Below are positions 51,175 to 60,400 of a stretch of DNA of 64,000 bases, piece by piece (the stretch's first letter is position 1; the number at the start of each line of letters is the position of its first letter). The DNA comes from Clostridia bacterium (lineage in GTDB: Bacteria; Bacillota; Clostridia; Christensenellales; Borkfalkiaceae), in the NCBI GenBank assembly GCA_017445995.1, contig JAFSRT010000007.1:25166-89165 (forward strand), written 5' to 3'. The position numbers were made by a program, and so were the translations under genes. The notes under the pieces were generated by a model. The model saw nothing but the letters and a program-made list of their open reading frames with translations. It ran no database searches and was not told the DNA's origin.

Positions 51175-52014
51175 TTATTTTTTATCTAAACTACGTTTAA
51201 AGTAAAACATATATTGCTGAAAATAACCCGAATTATCTTTATAAGTATCGACAAAATACTTTGAAATAGCGTTTCTGTCGGTAACGTTGCCCTTAAAATC
51301 TTCCTTATATACCTTTTCTATCCATGTATCAACGGGGAAACTGTCGCCCCTATGAAAGCCAAATAAAACCGTGCAATCGGCAACCTTCGGACCTACCCCG
51401 TATATTTTAGTAAGATTTTTCTTTAAGTCATTAGTAGATAACTTTTCGTAATCGGACAAAGTAAACCCGTTAATAAAATCCTGCGCAAGATTTTTTAAGT
51501 ACGGCGCGCGATAACCAAGCCCTATTCCCCTATAAAATTCAAGCGGTGCGTCGGCCATTTTAATTAGTGAAGGAAAAGAATAATATTTCTCGCCCAAAAA
51601 CTCTCTTTCTTCGCCGAGATTTACGCATAATTTTTCTATAATCGCTTTAATTCTCGGAATATTATTATTCTGCGACACGATAAACGAAAAAAGCGTTTCA
51701 ACGGTGTCCTGACGCAATATTCTAATGCCTTTCCCTAATATGGCGCATTTAATTAAAAACGGATTATCGGAAGAAATCGCCGTATCCACGATTTTTTTAT
51801 AGTCCGCGTGTAAATCAAAATAGTTGTAAAAATAATCGTAATCACAGTCGTTAGTTTCAATAATAGTCTTTCCGCTTTCTTCATAAGCATAGCAACATTT
51901 ATCTAAAGAATACACTAAATACCCGTTTAAATATGGCTTAAACCTGAAAATCTGACCGCATTGTAGCGTATCGGAAATATTAAAATACGTACTTAAAAAC
52001 TCTATCTTTTTCAT
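51175..52014 (-). CDS. 8-oxoguanine DNA glycosylase/AP lyase (OGG1-like)
   Basis: 279 residues with the OGG/AlkA N-terminal fold (FNISDTLQCGQIFRF) and HhH-GPD domain. KIYGVGPKVADCTVLFGFHRGDSFPVDTWIEKVY holds the catalytic Lys (in GVGPKVAD) and Asp (PVD). It removes oxidised guanine from DNA and nicks the strand. There is no Shine-Dalgarno sequence, and the ATG lies a few bases beyond the rpmA terminator hairpin. It is probably expressed at low level by read-through. The bacterial OGG1-like assignment rests on these motifs. Confidence 0.88.
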   Translation of the reverse strand: MKKIEFLSTYFNISDTLQCGQIFRFKPYLNGYLVYSLDKCCYAYEESGKTIIETNDCDYDYFYNYFDLHADYKKIVDTAISSDNPFLIKCAILGKGIRILRQDTVETLFSFIVSQNNNIPRIKAIIEKLCVNLGEEREFLGEKYYSFPSLIKMADAPLEFYRGIGLGYRAPYLKNLAQDFINGFTLSDYEKLSTNDLKKNLTKIYGVGPKVADCTVLFGFHRGDSFPVDTWIEKVYKEDFKGNVTDRNAISKYFVDTYKDNSGYFQQYMFYFKRSLDKK

Positions 52015-52015
52015 A

Positions 52016-52041
52016 ATAAAAACAGGCCGAAAACCGACCTG
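52016..52041 (-). terminator. Terminator of rplU-rpmA, adjoining the ogg start
   Basis: CAGGTCG pairs with CGGCCTG (52035-52041 and 52023-52029, one G-U) around a five-base loop, then TTTTTATT, which runs into the ogg ATG at 52014. Confidence 0.8.
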
Positions 52042-52050
52042 CTTAAAAAA

Positions 52051-52323
52051 CTATTTTGCGTAAACGCTAACCTTTTTGTCTTTTCTGCCCATTCTTTCGA
52101 ATTTAACAACCCCGTCGATAAGTGCAAACAACGTATCGTCGCTACCTATACCAACGTTTTCGCCTGCGTGAATCTTCGTTCCGCGTTGACGAACGAGTAT
52201 GCTACCTGCTAAAACTTCCTGACCGTCCGTTCTTTTAATTCCTAAACGTTTTGCGTTACTGTCTCTGCCGTTCTTCGTACTTCCGCCGCCCTTGTGGTGA
52301 GCAAATAATCTAAATAATATCAT
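52051..52323 (-). CDS. rpmA: Ribosomal protein L27, with N-terminal extension
   Basis: 90-residue 50S protein near the peptidyl-transferase centre. The family core starts [23 protein letters not shown]. The extra N-terminal MILFRLFA resembles the hydrophobic extension of Firmicutes L27 that the Prp protease removes, exposing the residues that reach the active site. GGAGGG at ideal spacing supports this start, and no other Met lies downstream before the core. In many Firmicutes prp lies between rplU and rpmA; here the two are only 12 bases apart, so prp, if present, is elsewhere. Confidence 0.95.
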   Translation of the reverse strand: MILFRLFAHHKGGGSTKNGRDSNAKRLGIKRTDGQEVLAGSILVRQRGTKIHAGENVGIGSDDTLFALIDGVVKFERMGRKDKKVSVYAK

Positions 52324-52335
52324 ACTTTTCCCTCC

Positions 52336-52644
52336 TTACTTCGCAGCGATTTCAAGAACTTTAATAGCCGTGAAAGGCTGTCTGTGTCCCTGTTTCTTTC
52401 TTTCGTTCTTTTTGGCTTTATACTTAAAGACGATAATCTTTTTGTCTTTTCCTTGTGCGGTAATTTCTCCAACTACCTTAAAGCCTTTTGCTTCGTCGCA
52501 AACTTTAATCCCGTTTTCATCGGAAATCATGATTGCGTTGAATTCAACTTTGTCTCCAACGTTGCCGGCAAGTTTTTCAAACTTAATGGTCTTGCCAACT
52601 TCCGCTTTGTACTGTTTTGAACCGTTTTCTACGATTGCGTACAT
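52336..52644 (-). CDS. rplU: Ribosomal protein L21
   Basis: 102-residue 50S protein binding 23S rRNA. The core reads YAIVENGSKQYKAEVGKTIKFEKLAG and ends with the conserved KKQGHRQPFTAIKVLEI. The gene is first in an operon with rpmA and has a structured leader of about 90 bases. GGAGG precedes the ATG. Confidence 0.97.
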   Translation of the reverse strand: MYAIVENGSKQYKAEVGKTIKFEKLAGNVGDKVEFNAIMISDENGIKVCDEAKGFKVVGEITAQGKDKKIIVFKYKAKKNERKKQGHRQPFTAIKVLEIAAK

Positions 52645-52730
52645 TTTTTATACCTCCGTCTCTCCAGTCTCGCCGAAATAATTTAGGGGCGACGAAATTC
52701 GTTCTTTTTACCCCTTTCGTGCGGCACGTT
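52645..52730 (-). ncRNA. Probable L21 leader
   Basis: On the minus strand the leader shows a GGGG...CCCC pairing enclosing an ACGA/TCGT hairpin, then a purine-rich GAGACTGGAGAGACGGAGG block before the start. This resembles autoregulatory L21 leaders of Firmicutes upstream of rplU. The match is by pattern and position only. Confidence 0.6.
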
Positions 52731-52734
52731 TAAT

Positions 52735-52764
52735 ATTTTACATTAAAATAAAATATCTTGTCAA
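52735..52764 (-). promoter_or_regulatory. Promoter of rplU-rpmA
   Basis: Minus-strand TTGACA (52759-52764), an 18-base spacer, TAAAAT (52735-52740). The -35 overlaps the stop codon of the upstream glycosyltransferase. Confidence 0.7.
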
Positions 52765-53873
52765 ATGTTTTTTAACCTTTTATTTTTAAATTCAATTATT
52801 TTTTTATCATTCACTAATGGAAAATCTAATCTTTTAATAATATTTTCATACTTGTCAACAGATGCTCCATCAGGATATCCTCTTTTAATTTTTTCTTTTA
52901 ATTCTTCTTTTGATTTTGTCCAATAATGATTAATTCTAATTTTATATGTACTATTAAATAATGTAATAGAATTTGAAAAAACACTTTCAAAAGACGGAGC
53001 ACAAATTGTATTCATATTTTCATCAACGGCAAAACCATGTTTATAATGACAAAAATGAGGCGAATTGCAATACGAAACACATTTAGGTCTTACAATACTT
53101 TTAATTCTACAATTTAAAGGATTATCTTTATCAGCAAAAGTCATTTGATAATTATCAACTAATAGACCATCTTGCTGTTTTTCATGATTGCAATGTCCAA
53201 ATGTAATCCAATTAACCCCTATAGCAGGAAATTTTTCATAATTTTTAAGAAAATCTGGTAGGGATATATCTTCTGTAGGGAATAAAAACTCATCTGCATC
53301 AATTAAAGCCAACCAAAATGTTTTTTTTCTTAATTTTTTAATAATATAATTATACGCTTTATATTGAACAGCTTTTCCTGGAAAAAAAATATAATCAACA
53401 ATCCCTTTTTCTATATAAGGCTTTAAAATTATTTTTGTATCATCATCTGATTCGTTATCAAAAATATAAAATTTTTCAACACCTGCTAAAATATGAAATT
53501 CTATCCATTCTTTTAAATACTTCCCTTCATTTTTTACAATAGAGGCAACAGATAAATAATAATGCTTTCTTATATCATTAGAAACTATTTTAATTCTGTT
53601 TTTTTTATTGTATTTTCTTAAATTTATTTCAATTTTAATTTTTTTTAGTAAATTTGGAAAAAATAAATGTTGTATTTTTTCTATTTTTTTTTGGTTAATT
53701 TCATAATCTTTAATTGAAAAACCGTTTACATTATAAGAGAAAAGATTTTTATTAAAAAATCTATAAAAATTACCCCGCCTATTTTTATAATGTTGTAAAA
53801 AAATATGTTGATTATTTATTAATTTTTTTAAATTATCTTTTGATAAGTTTTTAATATTATAAGAATCATTCAT
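52761..53873 (-). CDS. GT92/GT2-like glycosyltransferase, probably acquired
   Basis: 370 residues. The core YYLSVASIVKNEGKYLKEWIEFHILAGVEKFYIFDNESDDDT and FWLALIDADEFLFP (DxD-like) matches the DUF23/GT92 type of glycosyltransferase, which adds sugars to polysaccharides or glycoconjugates. There is no membrane segment. Composition is foreign: by my count only eight CG dinucleotides in 1,113 bases, against several per 60 bases in neighbours, with AT-rich codons. No integrase or IS flanks it. The acceptor is unknown. Confidence 0.8.
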   Translation of the reverse strand: MNDSYNIKNLSKDNLKKLINNQHIFLQHYKNRRGNFYRFFNKNLFSYNVNGFSIKDYEINQKKIEKIQHLFFPNLLKKIKIEINLRKYNKKNRIKIVSNDIRKHYYLSVASIVKNEGKYLKEWIEFHILAGVEKFYIFDNESDDDTKIILKPYIEKGIVDYIFFPGKAVQYKAYNYIIKKLRKKTFWLALIDADEFLFPTEDISLPDFLKNYEKFPAIGVNWITFGHCNHEKQQDGLLVDNYQMTFADKDNPLNCRIKSIVRPKCVSYCNSPHFCHYKHGFAVDENMNTICAPSFESVFSNSITLFNSTYKIRINHYWTKSKEELKEKIKRGYPDGASVDKYENIIKRLDFPLVNDKKIIEFKNKRLKNI

Positions 53874-54006
53874 AAAAAACCTTTTTTTTATTTTAAAACT
53901 TTTTTTATTTTAACATATATTTATTAAAATGTCAATTATTTAAAAATATATTATTTATGTATTATTTTATCTAAAATTGAAATAATAATATTAATAAGGA
54001 GTTAAT

Positions 54007-54444
54007 ATGGAAAATATTAAAAGAAACAGTAAGGCAATCAACGACGTTTATAAAAACGCGCATATGGCGTTGCAAAGTATTTCGAATATAATTACGACGG
54101 ACATTGATAAAGAACTTAAAAAAGAATTACAGGAAGAATACGAAGGCTATGAAAAAATTATCGGCGAAATATCTTCTTTTATGACCAAAAACAATTACGT
54201 AAAACAAGACGTAAACGCTATTAAAAAAACGATGTTAAAGGTAAGCATTAAAACCAAATTATTCTTTAATAAAAGTAAGAATAAAATAACAGAAATGATG
54301 ATTTTGGGAACGGTGATGGGAATCATTGAACTTACCGCAATGCTTAACGAAAAAGAAACGCTGAATAAAGACGTTGTATCTTATATCGAAACGCTTTTAG
54401 GACTTGAAGAAGGCTACGAACAGAAATTAAAACAATATTTATAA
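54007..54444 (+). CDS. Helical-bundle protein of unknown function
   Basis: 145 residues, all helical by pattern. MENIKRNSKAINDVYKNAHMALQSISNIITT at the N-terminus and KSKNKITEMMILGTVMGIIELTAMLNE in the middle resemble a small clostridial family of uncharacterised proteins, with a ferritin-like bundle shape but no clear metal ligands. AAGGAG lies before the ATG. It sits upstream of the FTR-like/thioredoxin pair but has its own weak promoter region, so a link is only suggested. Confidence 0.6.
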   Translation: MENIKRNSKAINDVYKNAHMALQSISNIITTDIDKELKKELQEEYEGYEKIIGEISSFMTKNNYVKQDVNAIKKTMLKVSIKTKLFFNKSKNKITEMMILGTVMGIIELTAMLNEKETLNKDVVSYIETLLGLEEGYEQKLKQYL

Positions 54445-54497
54445 TAATTTTTCCGTAGGCGTTTTTAGCGTTTACGGATTATTTATTTTAAATTGAC

Positions 54498-54526
54498 TTG
54501 AAAAATATCGTTTAATATGATATACT
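54498..54526 (+). promoter_or_regulatory. Promoter of the FTR-like/thioredoxin pair
   Basis: TTGAAA (54498-54503), 17-base spacer, TATACT (54521-54526), leaving a very short leader before the ATG at 54542. Confidence 0.65.
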
Positions 54527-54541
54527 CAATAAAGGTAGATT

Positions 54542-54739
54542 ATGAAAATATCATTTAACGAAAACGAAAAAGTAAAAAACGCTGTCCTTGAAGGGCTTAA
54601 AAAAACGGGCGGATACTGTCCTTGCAGACGGGAAAGAACGGAAGATACGAAATGTATGTGCAAAGAGTTCCGCGACCAAATAAACGACCCTGATTTTGAA
54701 GGGTATTGTCATTGTTTTTTATATTATAAATCAAAATAG
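54542..54739 (+). CDS. Ferredoxin-thioredoxin reductase catalytic-chain-like protein
   Basis: 65 residues with six cysteines in three CxC pairs: CPC (26-28), CMC (38-40) and CHC (56-58). This is the plan of the FTR catalytic subunit, which uses a 4Fe-4S cluster and an adjacent disulfide to pass electrons from ferredoxin to thioredoxin. The spacings (9 and 15) differ from the plant pattern CPC-16-CPC-8-CHC, so it is a bacterial variant. Thioredoxin starts 11 bases downstream, the expected partner. No variable chain is present. Assignment is by motif and context. Confidence 0.82.
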   Translation: MKISFNENEKVKNAVLEGLKKTGGYCPCRRERTEDTKCMCKEFRDQINDPDFEGYCHCFLYYKSK

Positions 54740-54750
54740 AAGGTAAAATT

Positions 54751-55065
54751 ATGGAAATAACTTTAACAAACGCAAATTTTAACGAAGAAGTAATAAACTC
54801 GGATAAGCCCGTTCTCGTGGATTTTTGGGCGACGTGGTGCGGTCCGTGTATGATGATTGCCCCTATCGTCGAAGAAATTGCACAAGAATTCGCAGGGAAA
54901 ATTAAAGTCGGGAAAGTAAACGTCGACGAAGAAGACGAACTTGCTTCCGAATACGAAATATACAGTATTCCGACGCTTTTATTATTTAAAAACGGCGAAG
55001 TTGTCGGACAACTTATAGGTTATAACACGAAAGAAGAACTCATTAGATTTATTAACGAAAACTAA
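54751..55065 (+). CDS. trxA: Thioredoxin
   Basis: 104-residue cytoplasmic redox protein with the active site [10 protein letters not shown] (Cys-Gly-Pro-Cys) and the conserved cis-Pro in SIPTLLLF. Length is standard. It follows the FTR-like gene, so electrons may come from ferredoxin rather than NADPH; no trxB is adjacent. AAGG precedes the ATG. A terminator follows. Confidence 0.95.
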   Translation: MEITLTNANFNEEVINSDKPVLVDFWATWCGPCMMIAPIVEEIAQEFAGKIKVGKVNVDEEDELASEYEIYSIPTLLLFKNGEVVGQLIGYNTKEELIRFINEN

Positions 55066-55080
55066 ACTTAATAAAAAATA

Positions 55081-55109
55081 AAAAGGCACAGATAAGTCTG
55101 TGCCTTTTT
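55081..55109. terminator. Bidirectional terminator between trxA and the PPi-type pfk
   Basis: AAAAGGCACAGA (55081-55092) pairs with TCTGTGCCTTTT (55097-55108) around a four-base loop with T-run. Confidence 0.9.
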
Positions 55110-55122
55110 CTATGCCTAAAAA

Positions 55123-56373
55123 TTACTTTTTAGGAACTAAAACTTTTTTAAGTTTAGCAAATCTCGGAAGCCCGTCTTCCTTTACCATACCGCAATCGCC
55201 CTGAATAAGCGGAAGCGCGTATTTAATGAATTCATCGGAAATACCCGTGCCGTCGTTGATTATCCACTCTTTCGGAACTTGTTTTTCTGTGTTAGCGGCA
55301 AGTTCAAGCGGTAAAAGTTTATATTCGATTTCGTACTTATCGCCCGCCTTTCTTTCATAGCATACCATTTTGTCGGTTTCGCCGTTTACCGCAGCCTTAA
55401 CCGCTTCTCTGCCCGCTCTGAACGTTTCTTCTATATCCGTTCCCGAAGCGCAATGCGCACCGCATCTTTGCATTAACGATAATTCGATACCGCGCGTCTT
55501 AAAGCCAGTTTTTTCTTTAATAAGGTTAGCAAGTTGACTTGCAACACCGCCGAGTTGCGCGTGTCCGAACGAATCCCTTGCGCCTGCCTGACCTAAACTT
55601 TCAACGATAAGTTGACCCTTGTCGTCGTGAATACCTTCGGAAACGGCGATAATGCATTTGTTGTTGTTTTTAGCGCATACGCCTTTAACGTCTTCAATAA
55701 ACTTATCGATATTAAAATCGGCTTCAGGCAAATAAATAAGGTCAGCGCCTAAACCCTTGTAATTTGCAAGTGCCGCGGAAGCGGTAAGCCAACCCGCGTT
55801 TCTGCCCATACATTCAATAACGCAAACCATAGGCGTATCGTAAACTTTTGCGTCGAGATTGATTTCCATAATGGTCGTCGAAATATATTTCGCCGCGGAA
55901 GCAAACCCAGGGCAATGGTCGGTACCGAATAAGTCGTTATCAATCGTTTTAGGAACGCCGATAACGTTGATATCGTAGCCTGATTTTGCCATATACTTGC
56001 TTATCTTATTGCAGGTATCCATACTGTCGTTTCCGCCGTTATAGAAGAAATAACGAACGTTATACTTTTTAAATACTTCTAAAATCTTTTTATAATCGGT
56101 ATCGTCAACGGACGCGTCTTTAAGTTTATACCTAACGGAACCCATAGCCGAAGACGGGGTGTTTTTGAGTAATTTAAGTTCTTTGATATCTTCTTTCGAA
56201 ATATCGTAAAACTCTTCGTCTAATATACCCCTGATTCCGTGTGCAGCGCCGTAAACCGCAGTAACGTTTTTAGATTTAAGCCCTTCAATGAAAACGCCGG
56301 CAGCACTTGCATTGATAACCGAAGTTGGTCCGCCGCTTTGTGCAAAGACCAAAGCACCTTTTAATCCTTTCAT
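55123..56373 (-). CDS. pfp: 6-phosphofructokinase, probably pyrophosphate-dependent
   Basis: Phosphorylates fructose-6-phosphate reversibly with PPi. The 416 residues carry GGND (113-116) where ATP enzymes have GGDG, and PKTIDND (141-147) with Lys where ATP enzymes have Gly; both changes mark PPi use. The rest (QSGGPTSVINASAAGVF, ECMGRNAGWLTAS, RGIELSLMQRCGAH) fits the longer PFK subfamily. It lies 34 bases after the ATP-type pfkA in the same direction. The PPi assignment is from these residues, not from assay. Confidence 0.88.
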   Translation of the reverse strand: MKGLKGALVFAQSGGPTSVINASAAGVFIEGLKSKNVTAVYGAAHGIRGILDEEFYDISKEDIKELKLLKNTPSSAMGSVRYKLKDASVDDTDYKKILEVFKKYNVRYFFYNGGNDSMDTCNKISKYMAKSGYDINVIGVPKTIDNDLFGTDHCPGFASAAKYISTTIMEINLDAKVYDTPMVCVIECMGRNAGWLTASAALANYKGLGADLIYLPEADFNIDKFIEDVKGVCAKNNNKCIIAVSEGIHDDKGQLIVESLGQAGARDSFGHAQLGGVASQLANLIKEKTGFKTRGIELSLMQRCGAHCASGTDIEETFRAGREAVKAAVNGETDKMVCYERKAGDKYEIEYKLLPLELAANTEKQVPKEWIINDGTGISDEFIKYALPLIQGDCGMVKEDGLPRFAKLKKVLVPKK

Positions 56374-56407
56374 TTTGTTTTTCTCCTGTTTATATATATT
56401 TTTTTAA

Positions 56408-57373
56408 TTATTTACTCAATATTTTCGAAGCGTTATAAAGTTCGGTGTTAGTTTCTCTCTTTACCGCGAACGCTTGTTCAAACGGCATAGCGATAATTTT
56501 ATTTTCCTTTATACCGATTGCACTCGAAACGCTTTTTTCGTTCATTAGTTCTTCAACAGCCCTTACGCCGAATCTCGTTGCGAGTATTCTGTCCGCCATA
56601 GTCGGTGAACCGCCGCGTTGAACGTGCCCCAAGTGAGTTCTCTTTATGTCAACGTGTGCGTGTTCGGTTAAAAATGCCGCTATTTCTTCAAGATTTCCCG
56701 CGCCTTCCGCTAAAACAAGCATATTAGAAGTTTTACCGCGAAGTTTACTTTTAACGAGTGATTTTGCTATCTCGTTTAAATCGTATGGTATTTCAGGCGT
56801 TAAAATATATTCCGCACCGCCTGCAATACCCGAATACAACGCTATATCACCGCAATGTCGACCCATAACTTCGACGATACAAACTCTGTCGTGAGACTGC
56901 ATCGTATCGCGAAGGTTGTTTATAGCGGATAGAACGGTGTTTACCGCCGTGTCGAACCCGAGAGTATAATCGGTGTAAGCAAGGTCTTTATCAATCGTTC
57001 CCGGGATGCCCATGCACTTGATACCGAAATCGTCCGATAAGTCTTTCGCACCCCTGAAAGAGCCGTCCCCACCGACAACGACGAGACCTTCAATACCATA
57101 GGCTTCCAAAGTGTCGGCAGCCTTTCTTCTGCCTTCGAGTTCGGTAAACTCTTTACACCTTGCCGTCTTTAAGAACGTACCGCCACGCTGAATCATATCG
57201 GAAACGGAACGGGTTTCAAGTTCGGTTATCTGACCGCTTATTAAACCTTCGTAGCCCCTTTCAATGCCGTAAACCTGCATACCGTAATAACGTGCCGTTC
57301 TGACTACCGCGCGAACAGCCGCGTTCATACCCGGAGCGTCGCCCCCGCTTGTTAAAACACCTATCTTCTTCAT
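56408..57373 (-). CDS. pfkA: ATP-dependent 6-phosphofructokinase
   Basis: 321 residues, the standard bacterial PfkA length. GVLTSGGDAPGMNAAVRA binds ATP, GGDGS (101-105) and PGTIDKD (124-130) are the ATP-type residues, with the catalytic Asp retained; the usual TIDND reads TIDKD, an Asn-to-Lys change. VEVMGRHCGDIA and TVHLGHVQRGG-type (THLGHVQRGGSPT) motifs follow. It catalyses irreversible glycolytic phosphorylation. It lies downstream of dnaE, a common clostridial neighbourhood, and upstream of the PPi-type enzyme. Confidence 0.93.
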   Translation of the reverse strand: MKKIGVLTSGGDAPGMNAAVRAVVRTARYYGMQVYGIERGYEGLISGQITELETRSVSDMIQRGGTFLKTARCKEFTELEGRRKAADTLEAYGIEGLVVVGGDGSFRGAKDLSDDFGIKCMGIPGTIDKDLAYTDYTLGFDTAVNTVLSAINNLRDTMQSHDRVCIVEVMGRHCGDIALYSGIAGGAEYILTPEIPYDLNEIAKSLVKSKLRGKTSNMLVLAEGAGNLEEIAAFLTEHAHVDIKRTHLGHVQRGGSPTMADRILATRFGVRAVEELMNEKSVSSAIGIKENKIIAMPFEQAFAVKRETNTELYNASKILSK

Positions 57374-57451
57374 AAAAACACCTTCTTGTATTTTCTATTT
57401 TAATTTTAACATATTATATTGATTTTTGCCACTTTTTTTATCGTATTATTT

Positions 57452-60400
57452 TTATTTTTTTGTAAAAAATATTATATTCTTTTCGTCGACGTAGCCTTTA
57501 AGTTCGGAAAGCAGTCCTTCGCACTTCCTGACAGATATTTTAGTATCGAATTTTTTATTGTTTATTGATACTATCGCACGAATATCGCCCTTATAACTGT
57601 CTAAAATATCCAACACTTTATCCAACACTTCTTTATCGTCGGGAAGAATTATGCCCATATATTGCTGTTCTTTCGGCAATTCTTCTTCCGCTTTATTCTC
57701 AATAGTCCTTATTTTTTCGGTGTTTATGGACGCTACGCCGTCCTTAATATGAATTCTTCCCTGAACTTCAACAACGTCGTCAACGTTTACTTTATCTTTG
57801 ATTTCTAAAAAGAGTTTAGGGAAAATCGTGCACTCGATAGACCCGAACAAATCTTCGACGGTTATAAAGCCCATATACGTTCCTTTCTTCGTAAGTATCT
57901 TATCCGTTTTGGTAATTATTCCGCCGAAAGTTACGTAATCGTTTTCTTTTATATCAGTAAAGACTTTTATTTTGTTTTCGCCCGTTTCGTCTTCTTCGTC
58001 GTCAATTTCTTCGTAGTTGTCGAGAAGGCGCGTAGAGAAAGAATATTTATTCAATAATTCGTTATAGTCGGATAACGGGTGTCCCGTAATGTATACGCCG
58101 ACAACTTCCTTTTCGCGCAAAAGTTTTTGTTTTGAATCGAACTCGTCGATATCCGGATACGGACAGTATAAAACGTCTTCTTCGTCTAATAAAGTATCGA
58201 ACATTGACGTTTGCAGACTGTTTTTATTTTTATTTCTCGCGATAGCCCTGTTTAATATATCAGAATAAACGGCAATCATTTGCGAACGCTTTCTATGAAG
58301 CGAATCGAACGCGCCGGCATATATTAAGTTTTCTATCATACGGCTATTGATACCGAATTCCGCGCAACGGAAAATAAAGTCTTCAAAGGACGCGAAATCG
58401 CCGTTTTTATTGCGTTCTTCGATAATAACCTGACAGAGACCTACGCCGATATTTTTAATAGCGCCAAGCCCGTATCTGATTTGCTTGTTTTTAACCGAGA
58501 AAAGGGCTTCCGACGCGTTGATATCGGGCGGAAGCATAGTTAATCCCGCGTTCTTAACGTAGTTGGTGTATTTCTTTATATCGTCCGTTTTATCTATTCT
58601 GTTATTTAATACGGCGGTTAAAAATTCCGGTTCGTAATAAGTTTTAAGGTACGCCGTCTGATAAGCGACGAAAGAATACGCCGCGGCGTGCGATTTATTG
58701 AAGGCGTATTTTGCAAAGTCTTTCATTTGCGACCATATTTTTTTAGCAACGTCTTCAGAAACGCCACGTTTTAAGCAACCGTCAATCGCTTTACTTACCC
58801 TACCGTGTTCGTCCGTCGTTTCTTCCTTGCCGTAAATAAAGACGTTTTCTTCCCTTGCCATTTCGTCGACTTTCTTTTTGCCCATCATACGCCTTACCAT
58901 ATCGGCTTGTCCTAACGTGTACCCCGCAAGAGACTGAACGATTTTCATAACTTGTTCCTGATACACGATACAGCCGTACGTCTGCTCTAATATCGGCTTT
59001 AAGAGTTCGTGTAAATACGTTATATCTTTTCCGTTATGCTTATTTGCAACGAACGTACCGATTGAGTCCATAGGCCCCGGACGGTAAAGAGAAACGGCGG
59101 CGATAATGTCTTCCAAACAAGTCGGGCGCAATTCTTTCAAGAACTTCTTAAAACCCTGCGATTCGAGTTGGAAAACGGTGTCGGTATTTCCGCTTGATAA
59201 CAGTTCGTAAACTTTCGGGTCGTCGTAAGTGCATTTGGAAAAATCGACTGTAATACCGTAATTTTGTTTAACGAACTCGATACAACCCTTAATATCGGAC
59301 AAGTTAGCAAGACCTAAAAAGTCCATTTTCAAAAATCCAAGATGTTCGAGTTCCGCGCCCGTGTACTGGCTGGTAATAATTTCTTCGCCCTTTGAAACGT
59401 TTTTCGATAACGGCATATGTTTATCGAGAATATCGTGCCCGATTATTACTCCGCACGGGTGAATACTGCTTTGTCTCGGCGTGTCTTCAAGCCGCATGGC
59501 GATATCAACGACCTTTTTTATGTTCGGGTCGCTGTTGTAAATATCGACAAGTTCGTCCACCGCAAAATGCTTGGACGTTAAACCTTCTTTTTGTTCTTTT
59601 TTATTAGGTTCGTAGTAGCCGAATATTTTTTGTAAAATATGCGGGCGTTTTATCTCAATCGCTTTACCGAACTTGGTCTGTTTTGTCGGCATTGCTTTTG
59701 TAATTCTGTCGCAATCGCCGTACGAAACGCCTAATACCCTACCTACGTCTTTTATGGCGTTTTTTGCCGCCATCGTGCCGAAAGTTATAATTCTGCAAAC
59801 CCTATCCGACCCGTATTTTTTCTTAACGTATTCGATAACTTCTTCACGCCTGCAATCTTCGAAGTCTATATCGAAGTCGGGCGCGGATATTCTTTCGGTA
59901 TTTAAAAATCTTTCAAAATAAAGGTTGTATTTAAGCGGGTCGATATCCGTTATTCCCATAAGATATGCAACGATTGACCCCGCACCGCTACCACGCCCCG
60001 GCCCTACCGCGATACCCATTTTTTTCGCGGCGTTAATATAGTCCCACACGATTAAAAAGTATTCGACGTATTTCTGCTTTTCGATAACACCGAGTTCCAT
60101 TTCAACCCTGTCTCTTATTTCCTGCGTTTCTTCGCCGTATTTTTGTTTAATACCTTCGTTTACTAATTTTCTTATGAAAACGGACGGTTCTTCACCCGTA
60201 TCAGGCGTATATTTCGGGAACATATATTTCCCGTAAGTAAACTCGAAATTACACTTATCTGCAATCTCGACCGTAGTTGCAAGCGCGTCAAGGTCATCGG
60301 GGAATAATTCCGCCATTTCTTCATAACTTTTTATATAATAATCGTCGGAAGAAAATCTCATTCTGTTCGGGTCGTCGTAATCGCTTCCCGTCTGAACGCA

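Noticed and set aside
57374..57451. Separate pfkA promoter
   Set aside because: TGGCAA-17-TAAAAT can be drawn, but the -35 is poor; not listed as a feature.
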